From assembly GCF_000154445.1 (NCBI RefSeq), contig NZ_DS499566.1: 64,000 bases of DNA; one strand, written 5' to 3'. Numbering within the stretch: position 1 is the stretch's first letter; each line of letters starts with the position of its first letter. Positions 47,372 through 57,464 of this stretch are shown piece by piece. The translations under genes and the position numbers were made by a program. This DNA is from Intestinibacter bartlettii (GTDB lineage Bacteria; Bacillota; Clostridia; Peptostreptococcales; Peptostreptococcaceae). A model generated the notes under the pieces. That model made no database searches. It worked only from the letters and a program-made list of their open reading frames with translations, and was not told the origin of the DNA.

Positions 47372-48013
47372 CTACTCCAATGCACTGTTTTCTAATTTTG
47401 TATCATTTATAATATGTGTAGTATCGTTCATTTTCATAACTACAGGACCATAATCTCTAAGTTCGATTATGTTTAGAGCAGTATTTGCTTGATTTATTCT
47501 ATATATGTTTTTAACATCTGAATCTAAGAATGATAAAAGCATAATTCTTGCACATAGAGAGTGAGTTACTAAAACTATGTGTTTTCCATCGTATTTTTCA
47601 TTTATTTCTTTTATAAAAGCATCTGTTCTTTCTTTTATTTGAGAAAGTGTTTCTCCTTGAGGAATTTTTGCTAGATGTGGTTCATTTCTCCACATTTTAT
47701 ATAACTCAGGATCTTCTTCAATTATATCTTTTATAATTCTTCCTTCCCAAGTCCCAAAATTCATTTCTCTTAAAGCTTCAGTTTTTTCAACTTCTATATT
47801 TAATTTGTTTCCGATAATTTCGGCAGTTTGATAAGCTCTTCCTAAATCACTACTGTAGATATAATCTATTGGATATTTAGTCATACTATCTGCTAAAAGT
47901 TCAGCTTGTTCTATACCTTTTGGTGTTAAATCTGAATTTCCATGTCCTTGTGTTTTGCCAAGTAAGTTCCATTCAGTCTGTCCATGTCTAACTATATATA
48001 TTGTATTTGTCAA
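47372..48013 (-). CDS. Histidine phosphatase (phosphoglycerate mutase family)
   Basis: The 213-residue enzyme has the catalytic His in YIVRHGQTEWN, the phosphate pocket in SSDLGRAYQTA, the proton donor region REMNFGTWEG and the second His in VTHSLCAR. Cofactor-independent phosphatase or alpha-ribazole phosphatase (CobC-like) activity is possible; glycolytic mutase is less likely given its length. It is six bases from the flavoprotein gene. Confidence 0.88.
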   Translation of the reverse strand: MTNTIYIVRHGQTEWNLLGKTQGHGNSDLTPKGIEQAELLADSMTKYPIDYIYSSDLGRAYQTAEIIGNKLNIEVEKTEALREMNFGTWEGRIIKDIIEEDPELYKMWRNEPHLAKIPQGETLSQIKERTDAFIKEINEKYDGKHIVLVTHSLCARIMLLSFLDSDVKNIYRINQANTALNIIELRDYGPVVMKMNDTTHIINDTKLENSALE

Positions 48014-48094
48014 CTATTTCCACTCCTTTGTTTGTTTCTCTCAAATTTTAATTATATCATAAATAAATATAATTTCATATGTATTATAAAGCAT

Positions 48095-48130
48095 AAAAAC
48101 TATCTCACTTATATAAATGAGATAGTTTTT
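48095..48130 (-). terminator. Terminator after the AI-2E transporter
   Basis: AAAAACTATCTCA / TGAGATAGTTTTT, a 13-bp perfect stem. Confidence 0.85.
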
Positions 48131-48134
48131 GAAT

Positions 48135-49253
48135 TTAAAGCCATTTATCATTTGGTATTTTTCTATTTTGAATTCTCTTATACACTGATTTTCTAAGAAG
48201 TGTGTAAATTACAGAGCTTAGAGGAATAAATAATATCATACCGACAATACCCATAAGTTTTGAACCTAAAGTTATTACAAATATAACCCATATAGGTGGA
48301 AGTCCTATTGATTTACCCACAACTCGAGGGTATATTAAGTTTCCTTCTATTTGTTGTAATACTGCAAATAAGATTGCAAATACGATTACTTTTATAGGGT
48401 TTACCATAACAATAAGTATTGAGGCTATAATAAATGCTATACAAAGACCGAAAATAGGTATTAAAGCCATTATTGTAATCATAACACTTATTAAAAGTGC
48501 ATATGGAATTTTTAGTATTACCATAGTTACAAAGAACATACTTCCAAGTATAAGACATTCAATACATTGATATGTAAAGAAGTTTGTAAATGTTTTATGT
48601 GTTAATTTGCCCACTTCAACCATTTTATCTACTATTTTTTCAGGTAAAAATGCATATAGTAATTTTTTTAATTGAACGCTTAATTTTTCTTTTGAAATAA
48701 GTATGTAAGCTGCAAATATAAAGCTTATTATTGTACTTATAATTGTTGAAACTACGCCTGTAACTACTCCAAACGTAGAAGTAAATAAACTACTAAAAGA
48801 GTCTTTGAAGAAGCTTAACACTTTGTTGCTAATGCTTTGCCAGTCTATTTCAATACTTGCAAGATAATCTTGAACCCAGTCCCAGTTTATATTTGTATCT
48901 TGTAGCAGTTTGCGTAAGCTTTCTACTGACTCTGGAACAGTATTTACTATATTTGTAATAGTATCTATTAGTTTTGGCCCAATTAAAAATACTAAAACTA
49001 ATATTACTAATATAAATATTAAAAATGTAAGCAACAGGCTAAGCGGTCTTTTTAGCCTTGGAAATTTTCTTTCTAAAAAGTTCATAGGTATGCTCAGAAT
49101 AAATGCAATTGTAGCACCTACTAAAAATGGTTCTACTATAGAAAGTATATTTGTAAAAATGCCAAATATATCTCCAATTCGATATAAAATAAAAACGAGG
49201 AATATTAAAAATATAATTCCTTCAAATATTTTTCTTATTTGTTTTTCGTGCAC
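48135..49253 (-). CDS. AI-2E family transporter
   Basis: The 372-residue membrane protein has about eight helices and the AI-2E family pattern: a paired-helix start (IIFLIFLVFILYRI, FLVGATIAFILSIPMNFLE), a central amphipathic region and the C-terminal GNLIYPRVVGKSIGLPPIWV. Members export autoinducer-2-like molecules or ions; the substrate is unknown. The longest frame starts at 49310, but GGGAGG seven bases before GTG 49253 decides this start. Confidence 0.88.
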   Translation of the reverse strand: MHEKQIRKIFEGIIFLIFLVFILYRIGDIFGIFTNILSIVEPFLVGATIAFILSIPMNFLERKFPRLKRPLSLLLTFLIFILVILVLVFLIGPKLIDTITNIVNTVPESVESLRKLLQDTNINWDWVQDYLASIEIDWQSISNKVLSFFKDSFSSLFTSTFGVVTGVVSTIISTIISFIFAAYILISKEKLSVQLKKLLYAFLPEKIVDKMVEVGKLTHKTFTNFFTYQCIECLILGSMFFVTMVILKIPYALLISVMITIMALIPIFGLCIAFIIASILIVMVNPIKVIVFAILFAVLQQIEGNLIYPRVVGKSIGLPPIWVIFVITLGSKLMGIVGMILFIPLSSVIYTLLRKSVYKRIQNRKIPNDKWL

Positions 49254-49521
49254 AATAGTACCTCCCAATATGTGAAAATTTATTAAACAAATATCTGTAT
49301 CTATAATCATATACCAGATTTATGAAATATATACTAAGTTTATGAATTATATGTTACATATTTATTTCGAGTCCAACATCTACTTCTTCTACATCTAGCA
49401 TTTTTATCATCTAATTTAAATCTTAAGTCATAATATAATAAAAAACAATAAGTTTGTACATATTTATAGTCAATTTATGATAAAATAAAAAAATAAAGAC
49501 AATACTAAGGAGAATGACAAA

Positions 49522-49824
49522 ATGGAAGAGATGAGTATTTTAATAACAAATGAAGCAAAAAGAGAATTAGATAAGCTTCTAGAAAATAGTGATAAAACTT
49601 GTATAAGAATTCTTACAAGACATATAACTATGACAACTGAGGCTAAAATAGACTTAGAGTTAGACGAACCAAATGCAAATGACAACTGTTATGATGTAGA
49701 TGGATATAAAGTAATAATAAACAAAGTATTAGATTCTCAAATGAACTACATAACTATATCATATGGAGGATTATTAAGCAGAAACGCATTTTGCGTAGAA
49801 GCTGATTTTAACTTCTATTATTAA
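49522..49824 (+). CDS. HesB-like small protein, 100 aa
   Basis: ILITNEAKRELDKLLENS followed by CIRILTRHI is the start of the HesB/IscA-like fold, but the ligand cysteines of true IscA are not in place; only single Cys residues occur. It may be structural or regulatory. AAGGAG precedes ATG 49522. It is followed 23 bases later by a thioredoxin-like gene. Confidence 0.65.
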   Translation: MEEMSILITNEAKRELDKLLENSDKTCIRILTRHITMTTEAKIDLELDEPNANDNCYDVDGYKVIINKVLDSQMNYITISYGGLLSRNAFCVEADFNFYY

Positions 49825-49847
49825 AATATCTTAATAAGGTGATAATA

Positions 49848-50171
49848 TTGATAAAATTAGATACTTTTGAATCAGTACAAAATAATATAAATCAAAATAA
49901 AATGACAGTAGTTTACTTTACAGGCAACTCATGTGGTGCATGTGAAGTTATAAAAGAAAAAATAGAAAAGTTTTTAGAAAACTATCCTAATATAAAAGCA
50001 TATGAAATAAATGGCGAGGAAAATACAAAAATAGCTTATAAATATAGTGTTTTTTCTATGCCTGTGTTTCTTTTATTTATAGAAGGAAAAGAAAGTATTA
50101 GGACTGGAAGACATGTTGATTTATTGAGTTTGGAAAGAAGTATTGATAGGTATTATAATATGATTTATTAA
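49848..50171 (+). CDS. Thioredoxin-like protein
   Basis: The 108-residue protein has a thioredoxin fold (VVYFTGNSCGACEVIKEKI with the active site CGAC, and the cis-Pro in FSMPVFLLF). It likely reduces or shuffles disulfides. TTG 49848 suits the AAGGTGAT site; GTG 49839 is the longer alternative. Confidence 0.85.
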   Translation: MIKLDTFESVQNNINQNKMTVVYFTGNSCGACEVIKEKIEKFLENYPNIKAYEINGEENTKIAYKYSVFSMPVFLLFIEGKESIRTGRHVDLLSLERSIDRYYNMIY

Positions 50172-50174
50172 ATG

Positions 50175-50206
50175 GCATAGGCTAGCTAATTAGCTTATGC
50201 TTTTTT
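50175..50206 (+). terminator. Terminator after the thioredoxin-like gene
   Basis: GCATAGGCTA / TAGCTTATGC (one G-U pair), then T6. Confidence 0.8.
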
Positions 50207-50220
50207 AATTTCAAAACAAA

Positions 50221-50252
50221 AAGGTATATCGCAATTATCTGCAATATACCTT
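50221..50252 (-). terminator. Terminator after clpB
   Basis: AAGGTATAT / ATATACCTT flanking a 14-base centre; on the minus strand T residues follow. Confidence 0.65.
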
Positions 50253-50268
50253 AAAAGGATTACATATA

Positions 50269-52863
50269 TTATTTAACAACTATATCTATATTATCTCCAT
50301 CTCCATCGACAACTATAGTATCGCCATTTCTAATTTGTCCTGCTATTAATTTTCTAGCTATTATAGTTTCAAGAGTGTTTCCTATATATCTCTTAAGTGG
50401 TCTTGCACCATAAACTGGGTCATAACCTTCTCTTACCATAATATCTTTTGCAGCATCTGTAACTTCCATATTTATGTCTTTATCTTTTAATCTGTTTGCT
50501 AAGCTATTCATAAATATATCTATTATTTTCTTGATTTCTTCTTTGTCTAGAGATTTGAACATTATAATGTCATCAACTCTGTTTAAGAATTCTGGTTTAA
50601 ATCTTCTCTTCATTTCGCCCATTACAAGGCCTTTAGTTTCTTCTGTTATCTTACCTTGATCTTGTAATAAGTAGCTACTACCTATATTTGATGTCATTAT
50701 GATTATAGTATTTTTAAAATCTACTGTATTACCTTTGTTATCTGTAAGTCTACCATCATCTAGTATTTGTAAGAACATGTTAAATACATCTTCGTGAGCT
50801 TTTTCGATTTCGTCGAATAATATTACTGAATATGGAGCACGTCTAACTGCTTCTGTTAATTGTCCGCCTTCTTCATATCCTACATATCCTGGAGGTGGTC
50901 CTACAAGTCTAGATACTGAGTGTTTTTCCATGTATTCAGACATATCGATTCTTATTATGTTTTCTTCGCTGTCAAATAATGAACGCGCTAAAGTTTTTGC
51001 AAGTTCAGTTTTACCTACACCAGTTGGTCCAAGGAATATAAATGAACCGATTGGTTTGTTTTCATCTTTAAGTCCTGCTCTTGCACGAATTACTGCATTT
51101 GATACTGCTGTAACAGCTTCGTTTTGTCCTATAACTCTTTCATGAAGCTCATCTTCAAGTTTAAGAAGTTTTTCTCTTTCGCCTTCAACTAATTTAGTTA
51201 CAGGTATACCAGTCCATTTAGATACTATTTCAGAAATTTCATTTTCAGTAACTTCTTCTTTAAGTAAAGCTGTATCGTATCCACTGCTTATTTTTTCTTC
51301 GTATTCTTTTATTTGAGCCTCAAGTTTTGGAATTTCACCGTATTTTATTTCAGCAACTTTGTTAAAGTCGTATTCTCTTTCATATTTTTCAACTTGTCCT
51401 TTTAAATCATCAAGTTGTGCTTTTAAGTTTCTAACTTGTAGTATTTGATTTTTTTCTTTTTCATATTTAGCTGTCATTTCGTCATCTTTAGATTTTAATT
51501 CAGCTAATTCTTTTTCAAGTACTTCAAGACGTTTTTTACTTTTTTCATCTTCTTCTGTAAGTAGTGCTTCTCTTTCAGTTTCTAGAGTGAATAATTTTCT
51601 TCTTACTATGTCAAGTTCTGTTGGTAAAGAATCTATTTCACTACGTATCATAGCACCAGCTTCATCTATTAAGTCGATAGCTTTATCTGGTAAGAATCTA
51701 TCAGTTATATATCTATCAGATAATTTAGCGGCAGCTACTATAGCATTGTCGTGAATTCTTATTCCGTGATGTATTTCAAAACGTTCTTTTAAACCTCTAA
51801 GTATTGATATTGTATCTTCTACAGTAGGTTCTTCAGCTATTACTGGTTGGAAACGTCTTTCAAGTGCTTTATCTTTTTCGATGTATTTTCTATATTCATC
51901 AAATGTAGTCGCACCTATACAGTTTAATTCACCACGAGCAAGCATAGGTTTAATTAAGTTACCAGCATCCATAGAACCTTCAGTTTTACCAGCACCAACT
52001 ATTGTATGAATTTCGTCTATAAATAGTATTATCTTACCTTCAGCATTTTGAACTTCTTTTAATACTGCTTTTAGACGTTCTTCGAATTCACCACGGTATT
52101 TAGCACCAGCGATTAATGCACCCATATCAAGTGAGAAGATTATTTTATCTTTTAATCCTTCTGGAACATCTCCTCTAACTATTCTTTCTGCCAAACCTTC
52201 AACTATAGCAGTTTTACCAACACCAGGTTCACCAATTAAAACTGGATTGTTTTTAGTTCTTCTTGATAATATTCTTATGATTCTTCTTATTTCTTCGTCC
52301 CTACCTATAACAGGGTCTAGTTTATGTTTTTTAGCTAAATCTACTAAGTTTGTACCGAATTTAGCTAGTGCATCATAAGTTCCTTCTGGATCATTAGAAT
52401 CTACTCTTTGGCTACCCCTTACACTTGATAAAACTTGTAAGAAGTCGTTTTTATTAATTCCGTACATTTTAAGTATTTTTCCTACAACAGATTTAGATTC
52501 AGTTTCCATCATAGCAAGCATTACGTGTTCAACGCTTATATATGAGTCTTTGAAATCTTTAGATATTTCTTCGGCCTTAATTAGTACTTCTTCAATTCTT
52601 CTAGAAGCAGTAACGCCTTGTGATGATATACCTTCTCCGTATATTTGAGGTATTTTACCTAATTCTTCGTCTATAGTGCTTTTTAATGCTGCTACAGATA
52701 CATTCATTTTTTCAAAAATATTTGGAATTAAACCATCTTCTTGGTTTACTAAAGCAGAAAATAGATGAATAACATCTACTTGTTGATTGTGATGTTTAAC
52801 TGCCTCATTATAGGCATCGTTTAAACTTTTTTGAACTCTTACTGTCATTCTTTCTATATCCAT
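50269..52863 (-). CDS. clpB: ATP-dependent chaperone ClpB
   Basis: This 864-residue AAA+ disaggregase pulls apart protein aggregates with DnaK. It has the N-terminal Clp repeat domain (1-150), a first AAA module with GEPGVGKTA and LFIDEIHT, a coiled-coil middle domain (about 405-525) and a second AAA module with GPTGVGKTE and ILFDEIEKA. The conserved pore loop KYRGEFEERL is intact. It is monocistronic. No CIRCE or CtsR heptad repeat is seen upstream. Confidence 0.97.
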   Translation of the reverse strand: MDIERMTVRVQKSLNDAYNEAVKHHNQQVDVIHLFSALVNQEDGLIPNIFEKMNVSVAALKSTIDEELGKIPQIYGEGISSQGVTASRRIEEVLIKAEEISKDFKDSYISVEHVMLAMMETESKSVVGKILKMYGINKNDFLQVLSSVRGSQRVDSNDPEGTYDALAKFGTNLVDLAKKHKLDPVIGRDEEIRRIIRILSRRTKNNPVLIGEPGVGKTAIVEGLAERIVRGDVPEGLKDKIIFSLDMGALIAGAKYRGEFEERLKAVLKEVQNAEGKIILFIDEIHTIVGAGKTEGSMDAGNLIKPMLARGELNCIGATTFDEYRKYIEKDKALERRFQPVIAEEPTVEDTISILRGLKERFEIHHGIRIHDNAIVAAAKLSDRYITDRFLPDKAIDLIDEAGAMIRSEIDSLPTELDIVRRKLFTLETEREALLTEEDEKSKKRLEVLEKELAELKSKDDEMTAKYEKEKNQILQVRNLKAQLDDLKGQVEKYEREYDFNKVAEIKYGEIPKLEAQIKEYEEKISSGYDTALLKEEVTENEISEIVSKWTGIPVTKLVEGEREKLLKLEDELHERVIGQNEAVTAVSNAVIRARAGLKDENKPIGSFIFLGPTGVGKTELAKTLARSLFDSEENIIRIDMSEYMEKHSVSRLVGPPPGYVGYEEGGQLTEAVRRAPYSVILFDEIEKAHEDVFNMFLQILDDGRLTDNKGNTVDFKNTIIIMTSNIGSSYLLQDQGKITEETKGLVMGEMKRRFKPEFLNRVDDIIMFKSLDKEEIKKIIDIFMNSLANRLKDKDINMEVTDAAKDIMVREGYDPVYGARPLKRYIGNTLETIIARKLIAGQIRNGDTIVVDGDGDNIDIVVK

Positions 52864-53516
52864 ATTGATCCCTCCATTTATATATTATGTCCTAAATAAA
52901 GAGAAATAGATATGCCTTATCGCAAATTTGATAAGTTATTTTGATTTTGCAATTACCCTAAAATTATAAAAAAATGTAAATTTCTTTGCATAAAATAAAA
53001 TTAAAAAGTCTAATTTGATTTTCTTAGACTGTATATATAAAAACAAGATTTATTTAATCTTTAAATACTATTATAGAACTTTTTTTCAAAAAATCCAGTG
53101 TTTTTTGATTACAATTTTGTTTCTTTTCAAATTATTTCAAAAACAACACTTTTTTCATAATTTCTGTGATATTTTAATTATAAATATAAATATTTCTTTA
53201 TATATTAAGAAATTTTTTGATAAATAAAAAAATATCAATGTGTTTAATATTATCTACTTTAAAATCCTTTTTTCGATTTTATTTTCAAATCCAAACTTAA
53301 AAAAGATAAAATAAGCAATATTATTCATACAATAGATACTACTTTTTTAAATCAAAAATAAAATTTAATTTGTTTATTATGTGTTAAAAATTTAACTTTT
53401 GTTTTTTTATATTACATATATTTACAAAAATCTCTAAAAAAATAAAGGAAAAACGCCTTTTCTTAGTGAATTTATAATATAATTAAGTAAGTACTATTTT
53501 TTACAGGGGTGATGAA
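52864..53516. other. Very AT-rich intergenic region upstream of clpB
   Basis: 653 bases with long A and T tracts and no convincing gene. It contains CTTATC-N8-GATAAG (52916-52935), an inverted repeat about 50 bases before clpB that might be a heat-stress operator; no sigma-32-type or CIRCE element was found. Confidence 0.5.
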
Positions 53517-54107
53517 ATGAAAAAAATCAAATTCGAAAAGAATGGAAAGATTTTCACTTTAAAAGCTATTGTTTGCGAAAACAAGGATTTAATTAAATTT
53601 ATGAATAGAGACTATTTCCTTAAACTATGTAAGAATGGTTGCTCTAATTACAATAAAAATTGGTCTTGTCCTCCAAATAGCCCAAAGTTTGATGAATTCT
53701 CAGCAGATTATACAAATTCCCTTCTTGTCGAAGTTACAAGCGAAGTAAGAGATAAAGAAGATTATATGGAAGCTTATATTGAAAATAGAAGTACTTTGGA
53801 AGCTTTATTATCTAAAATGCAAATAGATTTTGAATGCTTAAAAACTTCTTGTGGTACATGTAATATATGTAAGAGATGTGCCCTTTTGGACAATAAAAAT
53901 TGTTATCATCCAGAAGAAATGAGATATTCAATGGAAGCTATGGGGATGGACTTAGCAAAACTATCTGAAGAAATATTTGATCACAAACTTACTTGGAATA
54001 GTGAAAATAAAAAATCAAATATATGTACTTCAATAGGTTCTATACTTTTTAACGGTACTTTTTTAGAAGATGATTTCTGTGACTTAGCGCGAAATTACAG
54101 ATTCTAG
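53517..54107 (+). CDS. DUF2284 cysteine-rich (putative Fe-S) protein
   Basis: The 196-residue protein has the DUF2284 pattern: CKNGCSNYNKNWSCPPNSP near the N-terminus and CGTCNICKRCALLDNKNCYHPEEMRYSMEAMGMD in the middle, about a dozen cysteines in all. It probably binds an Fe-S cluster or another metal and may act in redox or corrinoid chemistry; the function is unproven. GGGGTGA precedes ATG 53517. It is monocistronic. Confidence 0.88.
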   Translation: MKKIKFEKNGKIFTLKAIVCENKDLIKFMNRDYFLKLCKNGCSNYNKNWSCPPNSPKFDEFSADYTNSLLVEVTSEVRDKEDYMEAYIENRSTLEALLSKMQIDFECLKTSCGTCNICKRCALLDNKNCYHPEEMRYSMEAMGMDLAKLSEEIFDHKLTWNSENKKSNICTSIGSILFNGTFLEDDFCDLARNYRF

Positions 54108-54174
54108 ATTGAAAATTTTAATTTTAAAAAGCTACTTTTAGCTATATTAATTATTACATATAACAACGAAAAAG

Positions 54175-54220
54175 GAGTGTTTCAAAACAACTTTCTACAG
54201 TATTTTGAAACACTCTTTTT
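54175..54220 (+). terminator. Terminator after the DUF2284 gene
   Basis: GAGTGTTTCAAAA / TTTTGAAACACTC, a 13-bp perfect stem, then T5. Confidence 0.88.
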
Positions 54221-54304
54221 AATTAATTTAAATATAAGTTCACTATAGATTTACTATATATTATGGTATAATTCTAGATTTATATAAATATATAATAAAT
54301 ACTT

Positions 54305-55657
54305 TTATACTAAAGATTTTTTATTTATATCAGCTTTAATATGTTTTAAAATTTCATCTTTACTAAGTCCTGATAGATGAAGTTTATGACCCAGTTTTAT
54401 ATATTCTGAAAATAAAACTCCAGGCTTTAATCCAAGTTCAATTAAGTCTTTACCTACAACTTCAGGTTCTAACATAAGCTCTTTATATTCATTTAACGAT
54501 TTATTAAGAATACTTTCTATTTCACTATAATCTTTTTTTACACCTCGTCCAAGGGCGTCAGCCTTTGCAAGCAATATTAAATCACTAGGATGTATAGCAT
54601 CATCCCAAAGCTTCATCATAGATTTCTTTTTAGCACTATTATACATTTGATTTGGTTTCATATGTAATTTTATTAAGTTTAATGTTTCCTTTTTTAAACT
54701 TATTTTATTAGTAAGTCTATCTAAAAGTCCTTTAGCCAAAGTAACACTTTCTACTTCATGGCCGTAGGCCGTTAATTTACCTTTTTTAATCTCTGTAGTT
54801 ACAGTTTTTCCAAAATCATGGCATAGTGCTGCCAACATAAATGCAAGTTTATTTTTAGCTTTATCTCTTAATTTTGCAGCTTCATCTAAAACCATCATAG
54901 TATGTGTAAATACATCTCCTTCTGGATGATGAATTTCAGATTGATTAATTCCAATTAAATCTTCTACTTCCTTAAACCAATAAGATAATTGATTCATATC
55001 TTTTAAAGATTTAAAGAATATAGATGGTTTATTTGCTTTTAATAATGCTTTTTTAAGCTCATCAAAAACTCTTTCAAATGCAAGGGATGATACATCCATA
55101 GTAGAAGATAATAATTTTGTTTTTTCGTATATTTCAAAATCAAATCTAGATGCAAATTGTGAACCTCTGAATACTCTAAGTGGATCTTCACAAAATGACT
55201 CATCGTTTACATGTCTTATAATTTTATTATTTAAATCTTCTATTCCATTAAAAGAATCTATTATTTCTCCACTTAATACATCTTTCATAAGAGAATTTAT
55301 AGTAAAATCCCTTCTAAGAGCAGCTTCCTTATAGCCTATAAATGGATCTACAAATATTTCAAAGTCCTTATGTCCCCTTCCATTTGATTTTTCTTTTCTA
55401 GGCATAGCGATATCTATATCATACCCTTTTAAATTGAAAACTCCAAAAAATGAACCTATCTTTTGAACATCTCCTATAGATTCAAGTATTTTTACTAAAT
55501 CTTCAACCTCTATATTGTGAACCTCGATATCTACATCTTTTATATCTATACCTAGGATTTCATCTCTTACACAACCGCCAACAAAGAAGGTTCTTCCTCC
55601 TTTTTTTAATACTTCTTGAGCTATAACCTTTGCTATATGTATATCTTTATTTTCCAA
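54305..55657 (-). CDS. cca: CCA tRNA nucleotidyltransferase with HD domain
   Basis: The 450-residue enzyme adds or repairs the CCA end of tRNAs. The N-terminal head has FVGGCVRDEILG, the metal motif DVDIEVH, RRDFTINSL and the RVFRGSQFASRF neck. The C-terminal half carries an HD phosphohydrolase domain (HHPEGDVFTHTMMV, LCHDFGK), as in E. coli-type enzymes. GGAGATGA precedes the start. Confidence 0.93.
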   Translation of the reverse strand: MENKDIHIAKVIAQEVLKKGGRTFFVGGCVRDEILGIDIKDVDIEVHNIEVEDLVKILESIGDVQKIGSFFGVFNLKGYDIDIAMPRKEKSNGRGHKDFEIFVDPFIGYKEAALRRDFTINSLMKDVLSGEIIDSFNGIEDLNNKIIRHVNDESFCEDPLRVFRGSQFASRFDFEIYEKTKLLSSTMDVSSLAFERVFDELKKALLKANKPSIFFKSLKDMNQLSYWFKEVEDLIGINQSEIHHPEGDVFTHTMMVLDEAAKLRDKAKNKLAFMLAALCHDFGKTVTTEIKKGKLTAYGHEVESVTLAKGLLDRLTNKISLKKETLNLIKLHMKPNQMYNSAKKKSMMKLWDDAIHPSDLILLAKADALGRGVKKDYSEIESILNKSLNEYKELMLEPEVVGKDLIELGLKPGVLFSEYIKLGHKLHLSGLSKDEILKHIKADINKKSLV

Positions 55658-55745
55658 AGTATCATCTCCTTTCTTCTTTATTTTAATAACATATACTTAT
55701 TATAATAAATTCCTTTAAATAATATATAATATTTTTGCAAAAAAT

Positions 55746-55777
55746 AAGACGTCACAAAGATAAATTTGTAACGCCTT
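55746..55777 (-). terminator. Terminator after the SufBD-like gene
   Basis: On the minus strand AAGGCGTTACAAA pairs fully with TTTGTGACGTCTT using two G-U pairs, then T-rich DNA. Confidence 0.7.
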
Positions 55778-55804
55778 ACTTTTAATGATTGATTTAAATG
55801 TATA

Positions 55805-56725
55805 TTAGCTTAAGAACGCTTCAACTATAACAGCTTCAGCTTGTTCTTCATCAAGTCCAAATGTCTCTAATTTTAATAATTGTTCATTGTTTATTCTACC
55901 TATAGCAGCTTCGTGGATTATTGCAGCATCTGTATGATTAGCTTGTATTTCTGGTATAGAAGCTACTTTTGCATTATCCATTATTATAGAGTCACATTGT
56001 ATATGAGCTCTACATTTTTCATTACCAACAGCTATTGGGTGGAATGATTGAGTTGAATCATTTTTTGCAACTGAACGAGAAACTATTTGTAATATTGAAT
56101 TTTTACCGTTTAAGTTTGCAGTTATATTTGAAGTTGCATGTTGTTTATCATGAGTCATTAATTTTTCTGTAACAACAAGTTTAGCATCTTTTCCTAAATT
56201 AGCTTCAGTTTCTCTAACTGTAGAAGTGACTCCTTCTATTTGAGTCATTTCCATCTCGCAATATGAGCCTTCTTCCATATGTACTATAGTAGTTGGATTT
56301 AATATTCTATCTCCAGTCCCTTCGCCTTCGCCATAGTGTTTTTCAACATATGTAACTTTTGCACCCTTACTTATATAGAAAGTATGGATACCGTCGTGTT
56401 CTGAAGCGGAGCTTCCACAGTTATGGATTCCACATCCTGCTACTATGTCTACTTCTGCACCTTCTCCTATGAAGAAGTCGTTGTATACTAAATCATTTAC
56501 ACCAGTTTCAGTTATTACAACAGGTATATGAACTTTTTCACCTTTTGTATGAGGTTTTACAATTATATCTATTCCTGGTTTATCTTCTTTTGATTTTATT
56601 TCTATATTTTCTGTAGAGTGTCTTATAACTCCGACACCGTCTTTTCTAAGATTAAAAGCTCCATCAGTTTCTCCTGTAATGTCGGCTATTGTTTTTAATA
56701 AATTTTCTAACATGCTATCTTTCAT
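55805..56725 (-). CDS. SufB/SufD-family Fe-S assembly scaffold (minimal type)
   Basis: The roughly 306-residue protein matches the beta-helix core of SufB/SufD (NDFFIGEGAEVDIVAGCGIHNCG, GEGTGDRILNPTTIVHMEEG, SRSVAKNDSTQSFHPIAVGN, EIQANHTDAAIIHEAAIGRI). It is about 150 residues shorter than E. coli SufB. It would hold or transfer clusters with the ATPase encoded just before it; its ATG overlaps the ATPase stop by 11 bases. No sufS, sufU or second sufB/D gene is nearby, so this looks like a two-gene SmsCB-like system. Confidence 0.85.
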   Translation of the reverse strand: MKDSMLENLLKTIADITGETDGAFNLRKDGVGVIRHSTENIEIKSKEDKPGIDIIVKPHTKGEKVHIPVVITETGVNDLVYNDFFIGEGAEVDIVAGCGIHNCGSSASEHDGIHTFYISKGAKVTYVEKHYGEGEGTGDRILNPTTIVHMEEGSYCEMEMTQIEGVTSTVRETEANLGKDAKLVVTEKLMTHDKQHATSNITANLNGKNSILQIVSRSVAKNDSTQSFHPIAVGNEKCRAHIQCDSIIMDNAKVASIPEIQANHTDAAIIHEAAIGRINNEQLLKLETFGLDEEQAEAVIVEAFLS

Positions 56726-57464
56726 TTGTAAGTACAACCTCCTTTATAGGACAACCACAACTAGTTGATCCCCCTTGAATCATAGGCATAATTTCTTCCT
56801 TAGTTCCTTTATTTTGAACTTTACCATCTGCAATTATCATAAGTTCATCAGCTAAATCTATTATTTTTTCTTGATGTGATATGATAACTACTGTTTGATC
56901 TTTATTTTCTTTGAATTTTTGGAAGCTGTCTACAAGCATTGAAAAACTCCATAAGTCAATTCCTGCTTCTGGTTCATCATATATAGCAAGTTTAGGATTT
57001 CTAGCCATTAATGAAGCTATCTCTATTCTTTTTAATTCCCCACCTGATAAAGATGCATCTACATCTCTTTTTAAGTATTCTTTTGAACAAAGCCCTACAT
57101 TTGTAAGATATTCACAACAAGCAGTATCATTTAATTTATTACCTGATGCTAGATTAAGAAGCTTTTTAACTGTAACTCCTTTAAATCTTGGTGGTTGTTG
57201 GAATGCATAACCTATTCCAAGTCTAGCACGTTCTGTTATACTAAGATTAGTAACGTCTTTCCCATCAAATAATATTTGACCTGATGTTGGTTTTTCTATA
57301 CCCATTATTATTTTAGCTAATGTAGATTTACCACCGCCATTAGGTCCTGTTATAATTAATATTTTCCCTTGTTCAATTTTAAAGCTTACATTATCTAAAA
57401 TAGTAATTTCACCTTTACCATCTAAGTTGTCAACTTTAAATGTAATATTTTTTAATTCAAGCAT
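56715..57464 (-). CDS. SufC-like ABC ATPase
   Basis: The ATPase (249 residues from ATG 57464) has Walker A GPNGGGKST, the SufC-type FQQPPRFKGVTVKKLL, signature LSGGELKRIEIASL, Walker B LAIYDEPEAGID and H-loop IISHQEKII. It ends with GCPIKEVV, and its cysteines could help cluster handling. AAAGGGA before ATG 57464 (MLELKNITF) decides the start. It forms a two-gene operon with the SufBD-like protein. Confidence 0.88.
   Translation of the reverse strand: MLELKNITFKVDNLDGKGEITILDNVSFKIEQGKILIITGPNGGGKSTLAKIIMGIEKPTSGQILFDGKDVTNLSITERARLGIGYAFQQPPRFKGVTVKKLLNLASGNKLNDTACCEYLTNVGLCSKEYLKRDVDASLSGGELKRIEIASLMARNPKLAIYDEPEAGIDLWSFSMLVDSFQKFKENKDQTVVIISHQEKIIDLADELMIIADGKVQNKGTKEEIMPMIQGGSTSCGCPIKEVVLTNER

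Noticed and set aside
52864..52960. CIRCE or CtsR site upstream of clpB
   Set aside because: Neither the TTAGCACTC-N9-GAGTGCTAA nor the GGTCAAA-type heptad repeat is present; only a weak CTTATC-N8-GATAAG repeat was found.
53015..53227. Open frame of 70 codons in the AT-rich gap before the DUF2284 gene
   Set aside because: Composition is only Phe/Tyr/Ile/Lys from random AT-rich DNA; there is no ribosome site.
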